From an uncultured Bartonella sp. (GTDB taxonomy: Bacteria; Pseudomonadota; Alphaproteobacteria; Rhizobiales; Rhizobiaceae), in the NCBI RefSeq assembly GCF_945277285.1, contig NZ_CALYPR010000001.1, positions 992,001 to 1,056,000 of the forward strand: 64,000 nucleotides of DNA, read 5' to 3'. The notes under the pieces were generated by a model. It was not told where the DNA came from. It did not search any database and saw only the letters and a list, made by a program, of their open reading frames with translations. Positions 56,851-64,000 of this stretch are shown here, one piece after another. Within the stretch, counting starts at the first letter, position 1; the number at the start of each line of letters is the position of its first letter. The translations under genes were made by a program, and so were the position numbers.

Positions 56851-57699
56851 ATGACACGCACTGTATATGTCAACGGCGATTGGTTTGACGAAACAAAAGC
56901 CCAAATTTCTATTTTTGACAGGTCTGTCATGTTTGCCGATTCGGTTTATGAAGTAACGTCATTTCTCGATGGCAAGTTTCTTGATTTTGACGGCCACATC
57001 AAACGGCTGAAAAATTCTCTTAAAGCGCTGGACATAGATTTTGACGTTGATAGAGACAAATTTCTTAACATTCATCGTGAATTGATCAAGCGTAATGGTT
57101 TGGAAAACGGCACGGTCTATCTGCAAATCTCGCGGGGCGCTGGCGACCGCAATTTTGTCTATGACGATTACGATTATAAACCCACTCTTTTCATGTTTAC
57201 CCAGACCGGCATTGTCAACAACCTTCATACAATGCCACAGTTGAAAATGATTTCGGTCAAGGAAGGGCGTTGGTGCCGCCGCGACATTAAAACTACGCAA
57301 CTGCTTTATTCTTCACTCACCAAAACGCGCGCCCATGGTGAGGGTGTCAATGATGCTGTCTATGTCGAGGACGGCTATTTGACCGAGGCAACATCGTCCA
57401 ATTTTATGATTGTCGACCATCATGGGACGCTGGTTACCCGCCAGCTTGACCATTCAATTCTGCCGGGCATTACCCGCGGCACAGTGCTTGATCTTGCCCG
57501 TAAAAATGGCATCAATGTAGAAGAGCGTCTGTTTACCTTGGAAGAAACCTATGCGGCAAGTGAAGCCTTTATTACCTCGACAACAAATTTTGCTGCACCA
57601 GTTTTAAGTGTGGACGGGCGCCAGATTGGCGATGGCAAGCCCGGTAAAATCACATTGCGCTTGCGCGAGCTTTACCTTGCACACGTCAAGCGGAGCTAG
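56851..57699 (+). CDS. D-amino-acid transaminase (fold IV)
   Basis: The 282-residue PLP enzyme belongs to fold-type IV with branched-chain aminotransferases and aminodeoxychorismate lyase. The PLP lysine is Lys147 in RRDIKTTQLL, and the phosphate-binding region is GYLTEATSSNFMIVD with LPGITRGTVLDLA. The CRRDIKTT context and VYLQISRGAGDRNF favour D-alanine aminotransferase, which makes D-glutamate for peptidoglycan. It converges on holA with 3 bp between stop codons. Confidence 0.85.
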   Translation: MTRTVYVNGDWFDETKAQISIFDRSVMFADSVYEVTSFLDGKFLDFDGHIKRLKNSLKALDIDFDVDRDKFLNIHRELIKRNGLENGTVYLQISRGAGDRNFVYDDYDYKPTLFMFTQTGIVNNLHTMPQLKMISVKEGRWCRRDIKTTQLLYSSLTKTRAHGEGVNDAVYVEDGYLTEATSSNFMIVDHHGTLVTRQLDHSILPGITRGTVLDLARKNGINVEERLFTLEETYAASEAFITSTTNFAAPVLSVDGRQIGDGKPGKITLRLRELYLAHVKRS

Positions 57700-57702
57700 A
57701 AT

Positions 57703-58743
57703 TCAGTTTTTCTGCCGTTTTGCCTGAACGGCAAGTGCCAAAAGCGCTTGCCGTATAATCGGCTCGGCAAGAGCCGTGTTTTGTCTGCTTTCAAGAATGG
57801 CTTTTTGTAGCCGCTCCATCGCTTCGGCAATACGGCTTAAAGACCAGCGGCTCACAGCTTGCTCAATGACCTTTTGTCGGCGGAAAAAAATTGGCGGGCG
57901 GGCTGAAGCTATGGCCGAAGAAGGTGTTTTTTCTTCCACTTCTACTTGCTGGCGCAACAGTTGCAATTGCTGGAACTGACGTTGTGCGGCACTGAGGATG
58001 AGAAACAATGCATTGCCGGTTGCAACCTGACGGTCGAAGCGGTTGTTGAAGGCGATAAGGTCGCCGGTCAACACCGCATCAATAATCTCGTCATAGGTAA
58101 GTCCGCTGACATCACTCACAGCATTTTTGACATCATCCAGCGTGATTTCATCCTTGCCCATTGCATAAAGGCAAAGCTTATCCAGTTCACTGCGCGAGAT
58201 AAGCCGGTCACCTCCCAAATTTTCTTTGAGCCATTTGCGCGCCTCAAGCGAAATGGCAAGGTGATATTCGCTTAAAACCTGATCGATCAAACCTTCAAGT
58301 GCACGCGCGTCATCGGCATAACAGGGTAGTGCCATGGCTGAGGCTGCAGTTTCAACAGCACTGCGCAATCCAGCTCCTTTTTTAAGATCGCCAGCTTCAA
58401 TCAATAAATAGACATTTTCAAGCGCCGTTTTTGCAAGCTGTTTGACCACATCGGTCAAGTTTCTGCCATTGGCGGCATTGCGTACCCAGATAAGCCGTTT
58501 ACCACCGAAAAGTGAAACAGTATGTGCTTCGTCAACAAGGCGGGCGGGATCACGTTCAAGATCAGCCGCTTCAAGCCGGACAGTGGAAAACGGGTCGTCA
58601 GGCTTGACACCCGTGAGCTTGGCAAAAGCCGATGCGCGTTCAAAAACAAGTCCCTTATCAGGACCATAAACAAGGACAATTGGATATTGTGTTTGCAAAC
58701 GGCCCAGAAAACCATCAACTTCATGTGCTTTTTTTTGAGCCAA
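57703..58743 (-). CDS. holA: DNA polymerase III delta subunit
   Basis: Delta opens the beta clamp as part of the clamp loader. The 346-residue protein is of normal length and has the AAA+-like N-terminus with VLVYGPDKGLVFERASAFAKLTG, GGKRLIWVRNAANGR in domain I, the SRSELDKLCLYAMGKDEITLDDV segment and a C-terminal collar with ATGNALFLILSAAQRQFQQL. In related genomes holA usually lies next to parB; here it is about 43 kb away between a transaminase and an ABC transporter operon. Confidence 0.92.
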   Translation of the reverse strand: MAQKKAHEVDGFLGRLQTQYPIVLVYGPDKGLVFERASAFAKLTGVKPDDPFSTVRLEAADLERDPARLVDEAHTVSLFGGKRLIWVRNAANGRNLTDVVKQLAKTALENVYLLIEAGDLKKGAGLRSAVETAASAMALPCYADDARALEGLIDQVLSEYHLAISLEARKWLKENLGGDRLISRSELDKLCLYAMGKDEITLDDVKNAVSDVSGLTYDEIIDAVLTGDLIAFNNRFDRQVATGNALFLILSAAQRQFQQLQLLRQQVEVEEKTPSSAIASARPPIFFRRQKVIEQAVSRWSLSRIAEAMERLQKAILESRQNTALAEPIIRQALLALAVQAKRQKN

Positions 58744-58747
58744 GTCG

Positions 58748-59542
58748 CTAATCCATCAGCAGTTTGTCATCATCAAGTGCCTCACCACGCACTTTCTGGA
58801 ACAGGCCAACAAGGTCTTTCACATCCAGTCCTTTACGCTCTTCCTCGTGCACATCCAAAATAACCTTACCGCCATGAAGCATGAAAGTACGGTCACCATA
58901 ATCAAGAGCTTGCCGCATCGAATGGGTTACCATGAGGGTTGTGAGGTTGTGTTCTTTAATGACTTTTTCGGTCAATTTCATAACAAATTCGGCCATTCCC
59001 GGATCAAGTGCAGCAGTATGCTCGTCAAGCAGCAAAACATCGGCATCCGACAACGTTGCCATGACAAGGGACAAAGCCTGACGTTGACCACCCGAAAGGC
59101 TATCCATACGGTTCTGGATACGATCTTCAAGACCAAGACCCAGTTCGGCAACACGGGCGCGGAATATTTCACGTTTTTCCTTGGTTAACGCCGATCGCAA
59201 TCCCCGCCTTTTGCCACGGCGGGCAGCAAGAGCAAGGTTTTCTTCGATGGTAAGTGAACCGCAACTACCAGCCAGCGGGTCTTGAAAAACGCGGGCAATC
59301 ATGTCTGCCCGTTCGGCTGTGGTTTTTTTCGAGACATCAATATTATTGATAATAACCTTGCCTTCATTAGGCAAAATATCTCCGGCAAGAACGCCGAGCA
59401 TGGTTGATTTACCGGCACCATTCGATCCGATAACGGTTACAAAGCTGCCGCGTTCGATTTTAAGGTTAAGGTCTATCAGTGCCTGCTTTTCCAGAGGGGT
59501 TCCGGCTTTGAATGTGACGCCGATATGTTGAAGTTCAATCAT
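58748..59542 (-). CDS. ABC transporter ATP-binding protein (TrpZ-like)
   Basis: The 264-residue ATPase has Walker A GSNGAGKST (39-47), the Q-loop VFQDPLAGSC, the signature DSLSGGQRQALSLVMA, Walker B VLLLDEHTAALD and the switch histidine in LMVTHSMRQALDYG. It partners the permease (8 bp overlap) and the binding protein upstream in one three-gene operon of a type seen with tryptophan/tyrosine uptake in Firmicutes. The actual substrate here is unknown. holA follows 4 bp downstream. Confidence 0.9.
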   Translation of the reverse strand: MIELQHIGVTFKAGTPLEKQALIDLNLKIERGSFVTVIGSNGAGKSTMLGVLAGDILPNEGKVIINNIDVSKKTTAERADMIARVFQDPLAGSCGSLTIEENLALAARRGKRRGLRSALTKEKREIFRARVAELGLGLEDRIQNRMDSLSGGQRQALSLVMATLSDADVLLLDEHTAALDPGMAEFVMKLTEKVIKEHNLTTLMVTHSMRQALDYGDRTFMLHGGKVILDVHEEERKGLDVKDLVGLFQKVRGEALDDDKLLMD

Positions 59543-60431
59543 GTTTTTTTGCCCCCAGATAATGTGGCAAAACCAGAGTCAACACCACAATCAAGGCGGT
59601 GATAAGTTGTAAATCGGTCGATGTATCAATACCAAGGCCGCTGCCCTCGAACGCAAATTGGACAGCAACGCGGTAAAGCACCGAACCGAGGATACAACTG
59701 AGGATAATTAAAAACAGTTTTCGTGTTCTAAACAGAGTTTCGCCGATAATCACAGCTGCAAGTCCGAAAACGATCGTTCCCGCTCCGCCGGTAATATCGG
59801 TTGCAATCGCTGTCTGGATGTAAAGCGAACCACCAAGTGCAACCAGCGCATTGGATAGTCCCATGCCGGAATAGATTAGAAGTTCTGTCTTGATTCCTTG
59901 TGCTCTTGCCATGCGCGGATTTGTACCGGTTGCTCGCATGGCAAGGCCTATTTCGCTTTCTAGAAAACGCCAGACCAGAAATGCAGCAATAAGAACAAGA
60001 ATACCCACAAAAACCGGCCGGATAATCATATCGGGCAGTCCGAATAGATTGTAAAATGGTGTTAATGCGGTGTTTGCCAATCCGAGATTGACGTTGGAAA
60101 CACCCATAATGCCCATAATACGAAGATTAATGGTGTAGAGTGCCGACATCGTCAGAATTGACGCAAGAAGATTGAGAATCCCGAATTTCAAGTTCAAGAG
60201 TGCCGTAACAAGTCCGGCAACCATGCCTGCAAAAAATGCACAAAACATGGCAAACCACGGATTGAAACCGCAAAGAATCATGACACCACAAACAGTGGAG
60301 CCTAAAAGAAAAGAACCATCCACTGTCAAATCCGGAAAATCGAGAACCCGGAATGACAGATAAACGCCGATAGCAACGAATGCATAGACAAGTCCAAGCT
60401 CGACAGCACCGGTAAAGGCAAACATACTCAT
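59535..60431 (-). CDS. ABC transporter permease (TrpY-like)
   Basis: The 298-residue permease has eight or so membrane segments of the branched-chain-amino-acid/sugar permease type. It starts with GAVELGLVYAFVAIGVYLSFRVLDFPDLTVDGSF, a stretch characteristic of the TrpY-like subgroup, and has the cytoplasmic loop RATGTNPRMARAQGI that contacts the ATPase. It overlaps the ATPase gene and follows the binding-protein gene by 59 bp. Confidence 0.9.
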   Translation of the reverse strand: MSMFAFTGAVELGLVYAFVAIGVYLSFRVLDFPDLTVDGSFLLGSTVCGVMILCGFNPWFAMFCAFFAGMVAGLVTALLNLKFGILNLLASILTMSALYTINLRIMGIMGVSNVNLGLANTALTPFYNLFGLPDMIIRPVFVGILVLIAAFLVWRFLESEIGLAMRATGTNPRMARAQGIKTELLIYSGMGLSNALVALGGSLYIQTAIATDITGGAGTIVFGLAAVIIGETLFRTRKLFLIILSCILGSVLYRVAVQFAFEGSGLGIDTSTDLQLITALIVVLTLVLPHYLGAKKHD

Positions 60432-60490
60432 GAAGCGTTTGCCTCGCTTGTCATCATGTCAGTACAAAAACATTCCAATGTCAAAGAACC

Positions 60491-61456
60491 TTATTTGTTA
60501 ATTATTTTTTCAGCCCGATCGAGAACGGATTGGGGTACTGTTATACCCATTTTCTTGGCAGCCTCGAGGTCAATTGCCACATTTTTTCCTTCCGGAGTGA
60601 CAACACCGATATCGCCCGGCTTTTCTCCGTTCAGAATACGAAGAACAAGTTTGCCGGTTTCCAATCCCGAATCATAATAATCAATTCCTTGAGAAGCAAA
60701 AGCGCCATGGCCAATGGAACTTGGGTCGGCAGTAAAAAGCGGTGTTTTCGATTCGGCAGCTACCTTTGTTGCTCCTTCAAGCACCGAAATGATTGTATTA
60801 TCGGTGGGCACATAAATCATATCGACTTTACCGATAAGAGCACGTGTTGCTGCTTGCACATCGGACGATTTTGGAGCGGCCGAAGGAATAATTTCTATGC
60901 CGTCTTTTTCTGCCAGCTGTTTTAGAACCTTCAATGTCGAAACCGAATTCGCTTCAGCAGCATTATAGAGGTAGCCCAATTTTTTCAGATCAGGTTTGAA
61001 CTCTTTTAAAAGCTTTATATGGTCTTCAACAGGGGACCGATCGCAAACACCGGTGATATTTCCACCCGGTTTTTCCATATTCGCAACGAGTTTTGCTTCA
61101 ACCGGATCAGAAACCGCAGAAAAAACAATAGGAATGTCTTTGGTCGCAGCAAGCATGGTTTGGGCAGAAGGAGTTGCAATAGCAACAATGACATTGGGCT
61201 TATCTCCGACAAATTTTCTGGAAATTTGTGTTGCTGTTGAAATATTGCCTTGCGCCGACTGGAAGTTCACGATTATGTTTTCACCGTTCTTGTAGCCTTT
61301 TTCGGCAAGCGCATCTTCCACACCTTTACGCACGGCATCCAACGCCGGATGAGCGACAATCTGTGTGATATCAATTTTTACTTTGTCTGCCGCAAATGAA
61401 AAATTGCTCAATGCAAGAAGTGCAGCAGCTGCCAGAACCAAACTACGCATAACCAT
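60491..61456 (-). CDS. ABC transporter substrate-binding protein (TrpX-like)
   Basis: The 321-residue precursor has a signal peptide (MVMRSLVLAAAALLALSNFSFA) followed by a two-lobe binding domain of the ABC_sub_bind type: ITQIVAHPALDAVRKGVEDALAEKGY, VAIATPSAQTMLAATKDIPIVFSAVSDPV, DMIYVPTDNTIISVLEGATK. This family binds amino acids or related compounds. As first gene of the operon it is preceded by the divergent tRNA-Gly locus; no riboswitch-like leader was recognised. Confidence 0.9.
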   Translation of the reverse strand: MVMRSLVLAAAALLALSNFSFAADKVKIDITQIVAHPALDAVRKGVEDALAEKGYKNGENIIVNFQSAQGNISTATQISRKFVGDKPNVIVAIATPSAQTMLAATKDIPIVFSAVSDPVEAKLVANMEKPGGNITGVCDRSPVEDHIKLLKEFKPDLKKLGYLYNAAEANSVSTLKVLKQLAEKDGIEIIPSAAPKSSDVQAATRALIGKVDMIYVPTDNTIISVLEGATKVAAESKTPLFTADPSSIGHGAFASQGIDYYDSGLETGKLVLRILNGEKPGDIGVVTPEGKNVAIDLEAAKKMGITVPQSVLDRAEKIINK

Positions 61457-61653
61457 TTCTCCCTCGATAAACTTTTAATCCCTCTAAAAAAAGCTGTTAA
61501 AAGCTTTATTGGAGCAATGGCCGGAAATCAATATTTCCAAGGTTTTTTAACGGGTGAAAAACGAATATCGCAATAATTTTATTTTTTATGTTGCAATCGG
61601 AACGATGTTGGGTCATATAGGCACGACCGGAGCGAAGCGCTTCTGGTTTGTGA

Positions 61654-61728
61654 GCGGGTGTAGCTCAGGGGTAGAGCACAACCTTGCCAAGGTTGGGGTC
61701 GTGGGTTCGAATCCCATCGCCCGCTCCA
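61654..61728 (+). tRNA. tRNA-Gly (anticodon GCC)
   Basis: The 75 nt sequence folds as a full cloverleaf: acceptor GCGGGTG (61654-61660) pairs with CGCCCGC (61718-61724) with one G-U pair, D arm TAGCTCAGGGGTAGAGCA, anticodon loop TTGCCAA with GCC, and T arm GTGGGTTCGAATCCCAT. The 3' CCA is encoded (61726-61728). It reads GGC and GGU glycine codons. Accessory genes start directly downstream, as at many tRNA-linked variable sites. Confidence 0.97.
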
Positions 61729-61929
61729 GTTTTTCCCCAAAGAAATCAATAGATTGCGAAATATTGTCGATTCGTTCGATAGGAAATTTTGTGTCAATTC
61801 AGGAAAATTCAGAGTCTGGAAATTTTTTGTTATTGAACAAAAGAACGAAATTTCTATCTAAAAACTGATACCTTCATGCGGTTAAGGTTGCCACCACTGA
61901 TCGAATTTTATTGTAACAGGAAAACCATA

Positions 61930-62634
61930 ATGACCAAAAAAATTACCCAATTTTCCGGAATCAATGCACTTATGGGGGGTGTTTTCAAAGGGTTGTTTCC
62001 GATTTCAGAAATAAAAAAACATGGCAATTTCGGTCTAGGGTGTTCGGATGGCTTAACCGGTGAAGTTATTATTGATTGTTGTCATTTTTTCGACGCCAAG
62101 GACAATAAACCTTTGCGGGTAATGGAAGAGGCTGAGGAAATGCCTTTTGCCCAGATAACGACTTTTGCAGCCGAGGAAAAATTTGCAATAAGCAATTTAT
62201 CAAAAGCCACTCTTTATCAGGAGCTGTCAAAACATTTGAAATTCGATAACGTGTTTTTGGCGTTAAAATTGGAAGGTATATTCAGGAGTGTGAAAGTCAG
62301 AAGACCAAGGGAGCTTTATCAACGCTTTAATAATGCACTGGAAGTCGCCCAGCATCAAATCATAGACAATATCAGCAATGTTGAAGGTCAACTCATCGGC
62401 TTTTGGACACCGGAGTTTTTTCAAAATATTTCAGTCGCCGGTTTTCATCTTCATTTTATTGATAAAGAGAAGACCACCGGTGGTCATATGATTGATTTTA
62501 CGATTGATGATGGCACCCTGTCTTACGAGGTCAAATATGGGCTGGATATCGAATTATCCGATAAACGAGCCTATATCGACCATGATTTGAAAATTGACGA
62601 TATGGATAAGATCATTAAAAAAGTTGAGAACTGA
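61930..62634 (+). CDS. alsD: Alpha-acetolactate decarboxylase
   Basis: This enzyme turns acetolactate into acetoin, diverting pyruvate to a neutral product during overflow metabolism. A longer frame starts at 61876, but ATG 61930 gives the family N-terminus (MTKKITQFSGINALMGGVFKG) and 234 residues. The zinc ligands are present: His173 and His175 in GFHLHF and His186 in GGHMIDF. Glu45 in GLTGEVII and the arginines in SVKVRRP match the substrate site. No acetolactate synthase (alsS) is adjacent. Position 200 bp after tRNA-Gly and before a decayed gene suggests acquisition by transfer. Confidence 0.9.
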   Translation: MTKKITQFSGINALMGGVFKGLFPISEIKKHGNFGLGCSDGLTGEVIIDCCHFFDAKDNKPLRVMEEAEEMPFAQITTFAAEEKFAISNLSKATLYQELSKHLKFDNVFLALKLEGIFRSVKVRRPRELYQRFNNALEVAQHQIIDNISNVEGQLIGFWTPEFFQNISVAGFHLHFIDKEKTTGGHMIDFTIDDGTLSYEVKYGLDIELSDKRAYIDHDLKIDDMDKIIKKVEN

Positions 62635-62892
62635 TCTTCTTTTCTTGTTTGTGCTGTGGGAAAAGTCGTAAATTATTAAAAATCCTGCAAGTTTGCTGGA
62701 TGTCTTAATTATCTGTCCGCGTTTTTTTCCTATCAAGTCCAAGAAATATTGTTGCCTATCATAATGGGCCCAGAAATTTCCTATTGCCAAATTGCAAAGG
62801 GCGGTTATCGGGTTTTTTATGGAAAATTTATTAAAATATAGACGGTAAATTCCATTTCGTTTAAGCCGACGGTAATATCGGGGAGAATAAAA

Positions 62893-64000
62893 ATGGATGC
62901 TGGCAACCTTAATCTTCTTAAATTTTTGGGAGATGCACGCCAATTTATTATTCCTGTCTATCAGCGTAAATATTCGTGGACATTGACTCAATGCGAGCAA
63001 TTATGGAACGATATTTTGGGCGCAGGCAAAACCAGTGGCAATGCGAGGCATTTTCTTGGAACTGTTGTCTATATTGCCAATAATGATGCTCATAATGCAC
63101 CCCTTCTTGTTATAGACGGTCAACAGAGAATCACCACGTTGACGCTGCTTTTATTGGCTCTTGCAAAAAACGGTTGGCACAAGAGAGCCTTACGACGGTT
63201 TTTCAGCGCGCAAGATTTATAATTATTATCTCGTCAATGAATATGAGGAAGGTGATCGTCATAACCGGCTTCTTTTAACAGAAACGGATCGCGATACGTT
63301 ATTGGCACTTGTCAATGATATGCCGTTACCGGTCCACGGGTTGGATCGTATTCTAGAAAACTATAATTATTTTATAGGAAAACTCGCGAGGTTGAACGCA
63401 GAAGAATTACAATTTCTATGCCGCGGCATCGCAAAACTTCTCATTGTAATAGTAGCGATGACGCATTCAAATCCGTTTCCGAAGGAATGGCAAAAAACTC
63501 TCGGGCCCGATTGGCAGCGTATTCAGGAAACATGGCTTCATACTGCCGGCAATCTTACATTAACCGGATATAATTGCGAATATAGCAATCGGTCGTTTGA
63601 AGAAAAACGCGATATGCACGGCGGCTTTTCAGAAAGCCCGCTTCATCTTAACAGGGGACTGGGCGAACTTTCTCAATGGAGTGAACAAATAATCATAGCA
63701 CGCGTCCAAAAATTGGCCGATTAGGCGGTGGATATTTGGCGCGCTCCGGAAATATCCGAAGAATCACTCAAGCTGTTCAAAACCGCAGAAATTCATATCG
63801 AAACCATATTCAATTGCTGATCATCCGTTTTTACAAAACGGCATGACAAAAGAATTATTCGAAGCTTTCAGAAAAGAAATGTTGCGTCTTGATGACAATG
63901 TACGAGAAGAGTTTTTGAAACTCTATATCGCCTATAAAGCTGAAACCAATTTTGTTGACGTCGTACCACAAGCAAAACAGTTGAACCTGACCCTTAACAT
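62893..64000 (+). pseudogene. Broken DUF262-DUF1524-DUF5655 gene (GmrSD-like), continuing past the window
   Basis: The first frame (62893-63222) encodes an intact DUF262 start: QFIIPVYQRKYSWTLTQCEQLWNDI with the PVYQRxYxW motif and LLVIDGQQRITTLTLLLLAL (DGQQR). A frameshift near the A6 run at about 63164-63170 moves to another frame, which continues YDGFSARKIYNYYLVNEYEEG. At about 63460 the frame jumps from the end of DUF262 into the middle of DUF1524 (KEWQKTLGPDWQRIQETWLHTAGNLTLTGYN), so several hundred residues, including the HNH-type EHIxPQ motif, are deleted. A TAG (63722-63724) interrupts it, another shift follows near 63800, and from 63843 MTKELFEAFRKEMLRLDD and AYKAETNFVDVVPQAK belong to DUF5655. 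Four lesions mean no function. Confidence 0.82.

Noticed and set aside
61457-61653. A T-box or other leader control element before the TrpXYZ-like transporter
   Set aside because: There is no T-box sequence, and T-boxes are rare outside Gram-positive bacteria. Only a short AT-rich leader is visible.

Overview
This 64 kb window looks like the replication-origin region of an alphaproteobacterium of the order Hyphomicrobiales (Rhizobiales), most likely of the Bartonella/Brucella branch. The evidence is the gene set and order (ppsR-maf-aroE-coaE-dnaQ facing hemE-hemJ-rho-mnmE-mnmG-rsmG-parA-parB), an Omp19-type lipoprotein, a BA14K-type protein, the mdh-sucCD-sucAB-lpdA cluster, a fused MnhA/B subunit and the carboxynorspermidine route to polyamines. 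By eye the base composition is moderately AT-rich, which would fit a less reduced Bartonella-like lineage such as those of bee guts. That placement is inference.

Layout. At 1-5.7 kb everything is on the minus strand: the 5' part of polA, a candidate CU-rich small RNA on the plus strand, then dnaQ, coaE, aroE, maf and ppsR. At 5.7-6.1 kb lies the probable chromosomal origin, with DnaA boxes, one perfect CtrA-type site and a cluster of GANTC methylation sites. At 6.1-15 kb the plus-strand arm carries hemE, hemJ, rho, mnmE, mnmG, rsmG, parA and parB, with several parS sites. At 15-17 kb there is a nitronate monooxygenase-like gene and a long non-coding, possibly decayed stretch. At 17-22.5 kb a minus-strand chain runs dapF-mtaB-ftsY-yciB-gloB-secreted protein. 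At 23-35 kb come omp19, zapE and the TCA block mdh-sucC-sucD-sucA-sucB, two small membrane proteins and lpdA.

From 35.2 to 36.6 kb sits an accessory-looking cassette: a small XRE regulator facing three small exported proteins of unknown function, with repeated operator-like motifs between them. Then follow a TraB/GumN protein, the polyamine pair and a BA14K protein (36.6-40.9 kb), the Mrp/Pha cation-proton antiporter operon (41-47.1 kb), tyrC-hisC against metX-metW-phosphotransferase (47.3-52.3 kb), the molybdate operon modE-A-B-C with a ModE box (52.2-55.6 kb), a 2-hydroxyacid dehydrogenase, a D-amino-acid transaminase, holA (away from its usual place next to parB), and an ABC transporter of the TrpXYZ type (58.7-61.5 kb).

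The right end has tRNA-Gly(GCC), an acetolactate decarboxylase directly downstream of it, and a broken DUF262-DUF1524-DUF5655 (GmrSD-like) gene. This looks like a tRNA-linked variable locus. I saw no CRISPR array, intact insertion sequence or rRNA. The most interesting items are the origin with its cell-cycle sites, the parS sites that overlap GANTC, the CU-rich-loop RNA, and the XRE plus small exported protein cassette.
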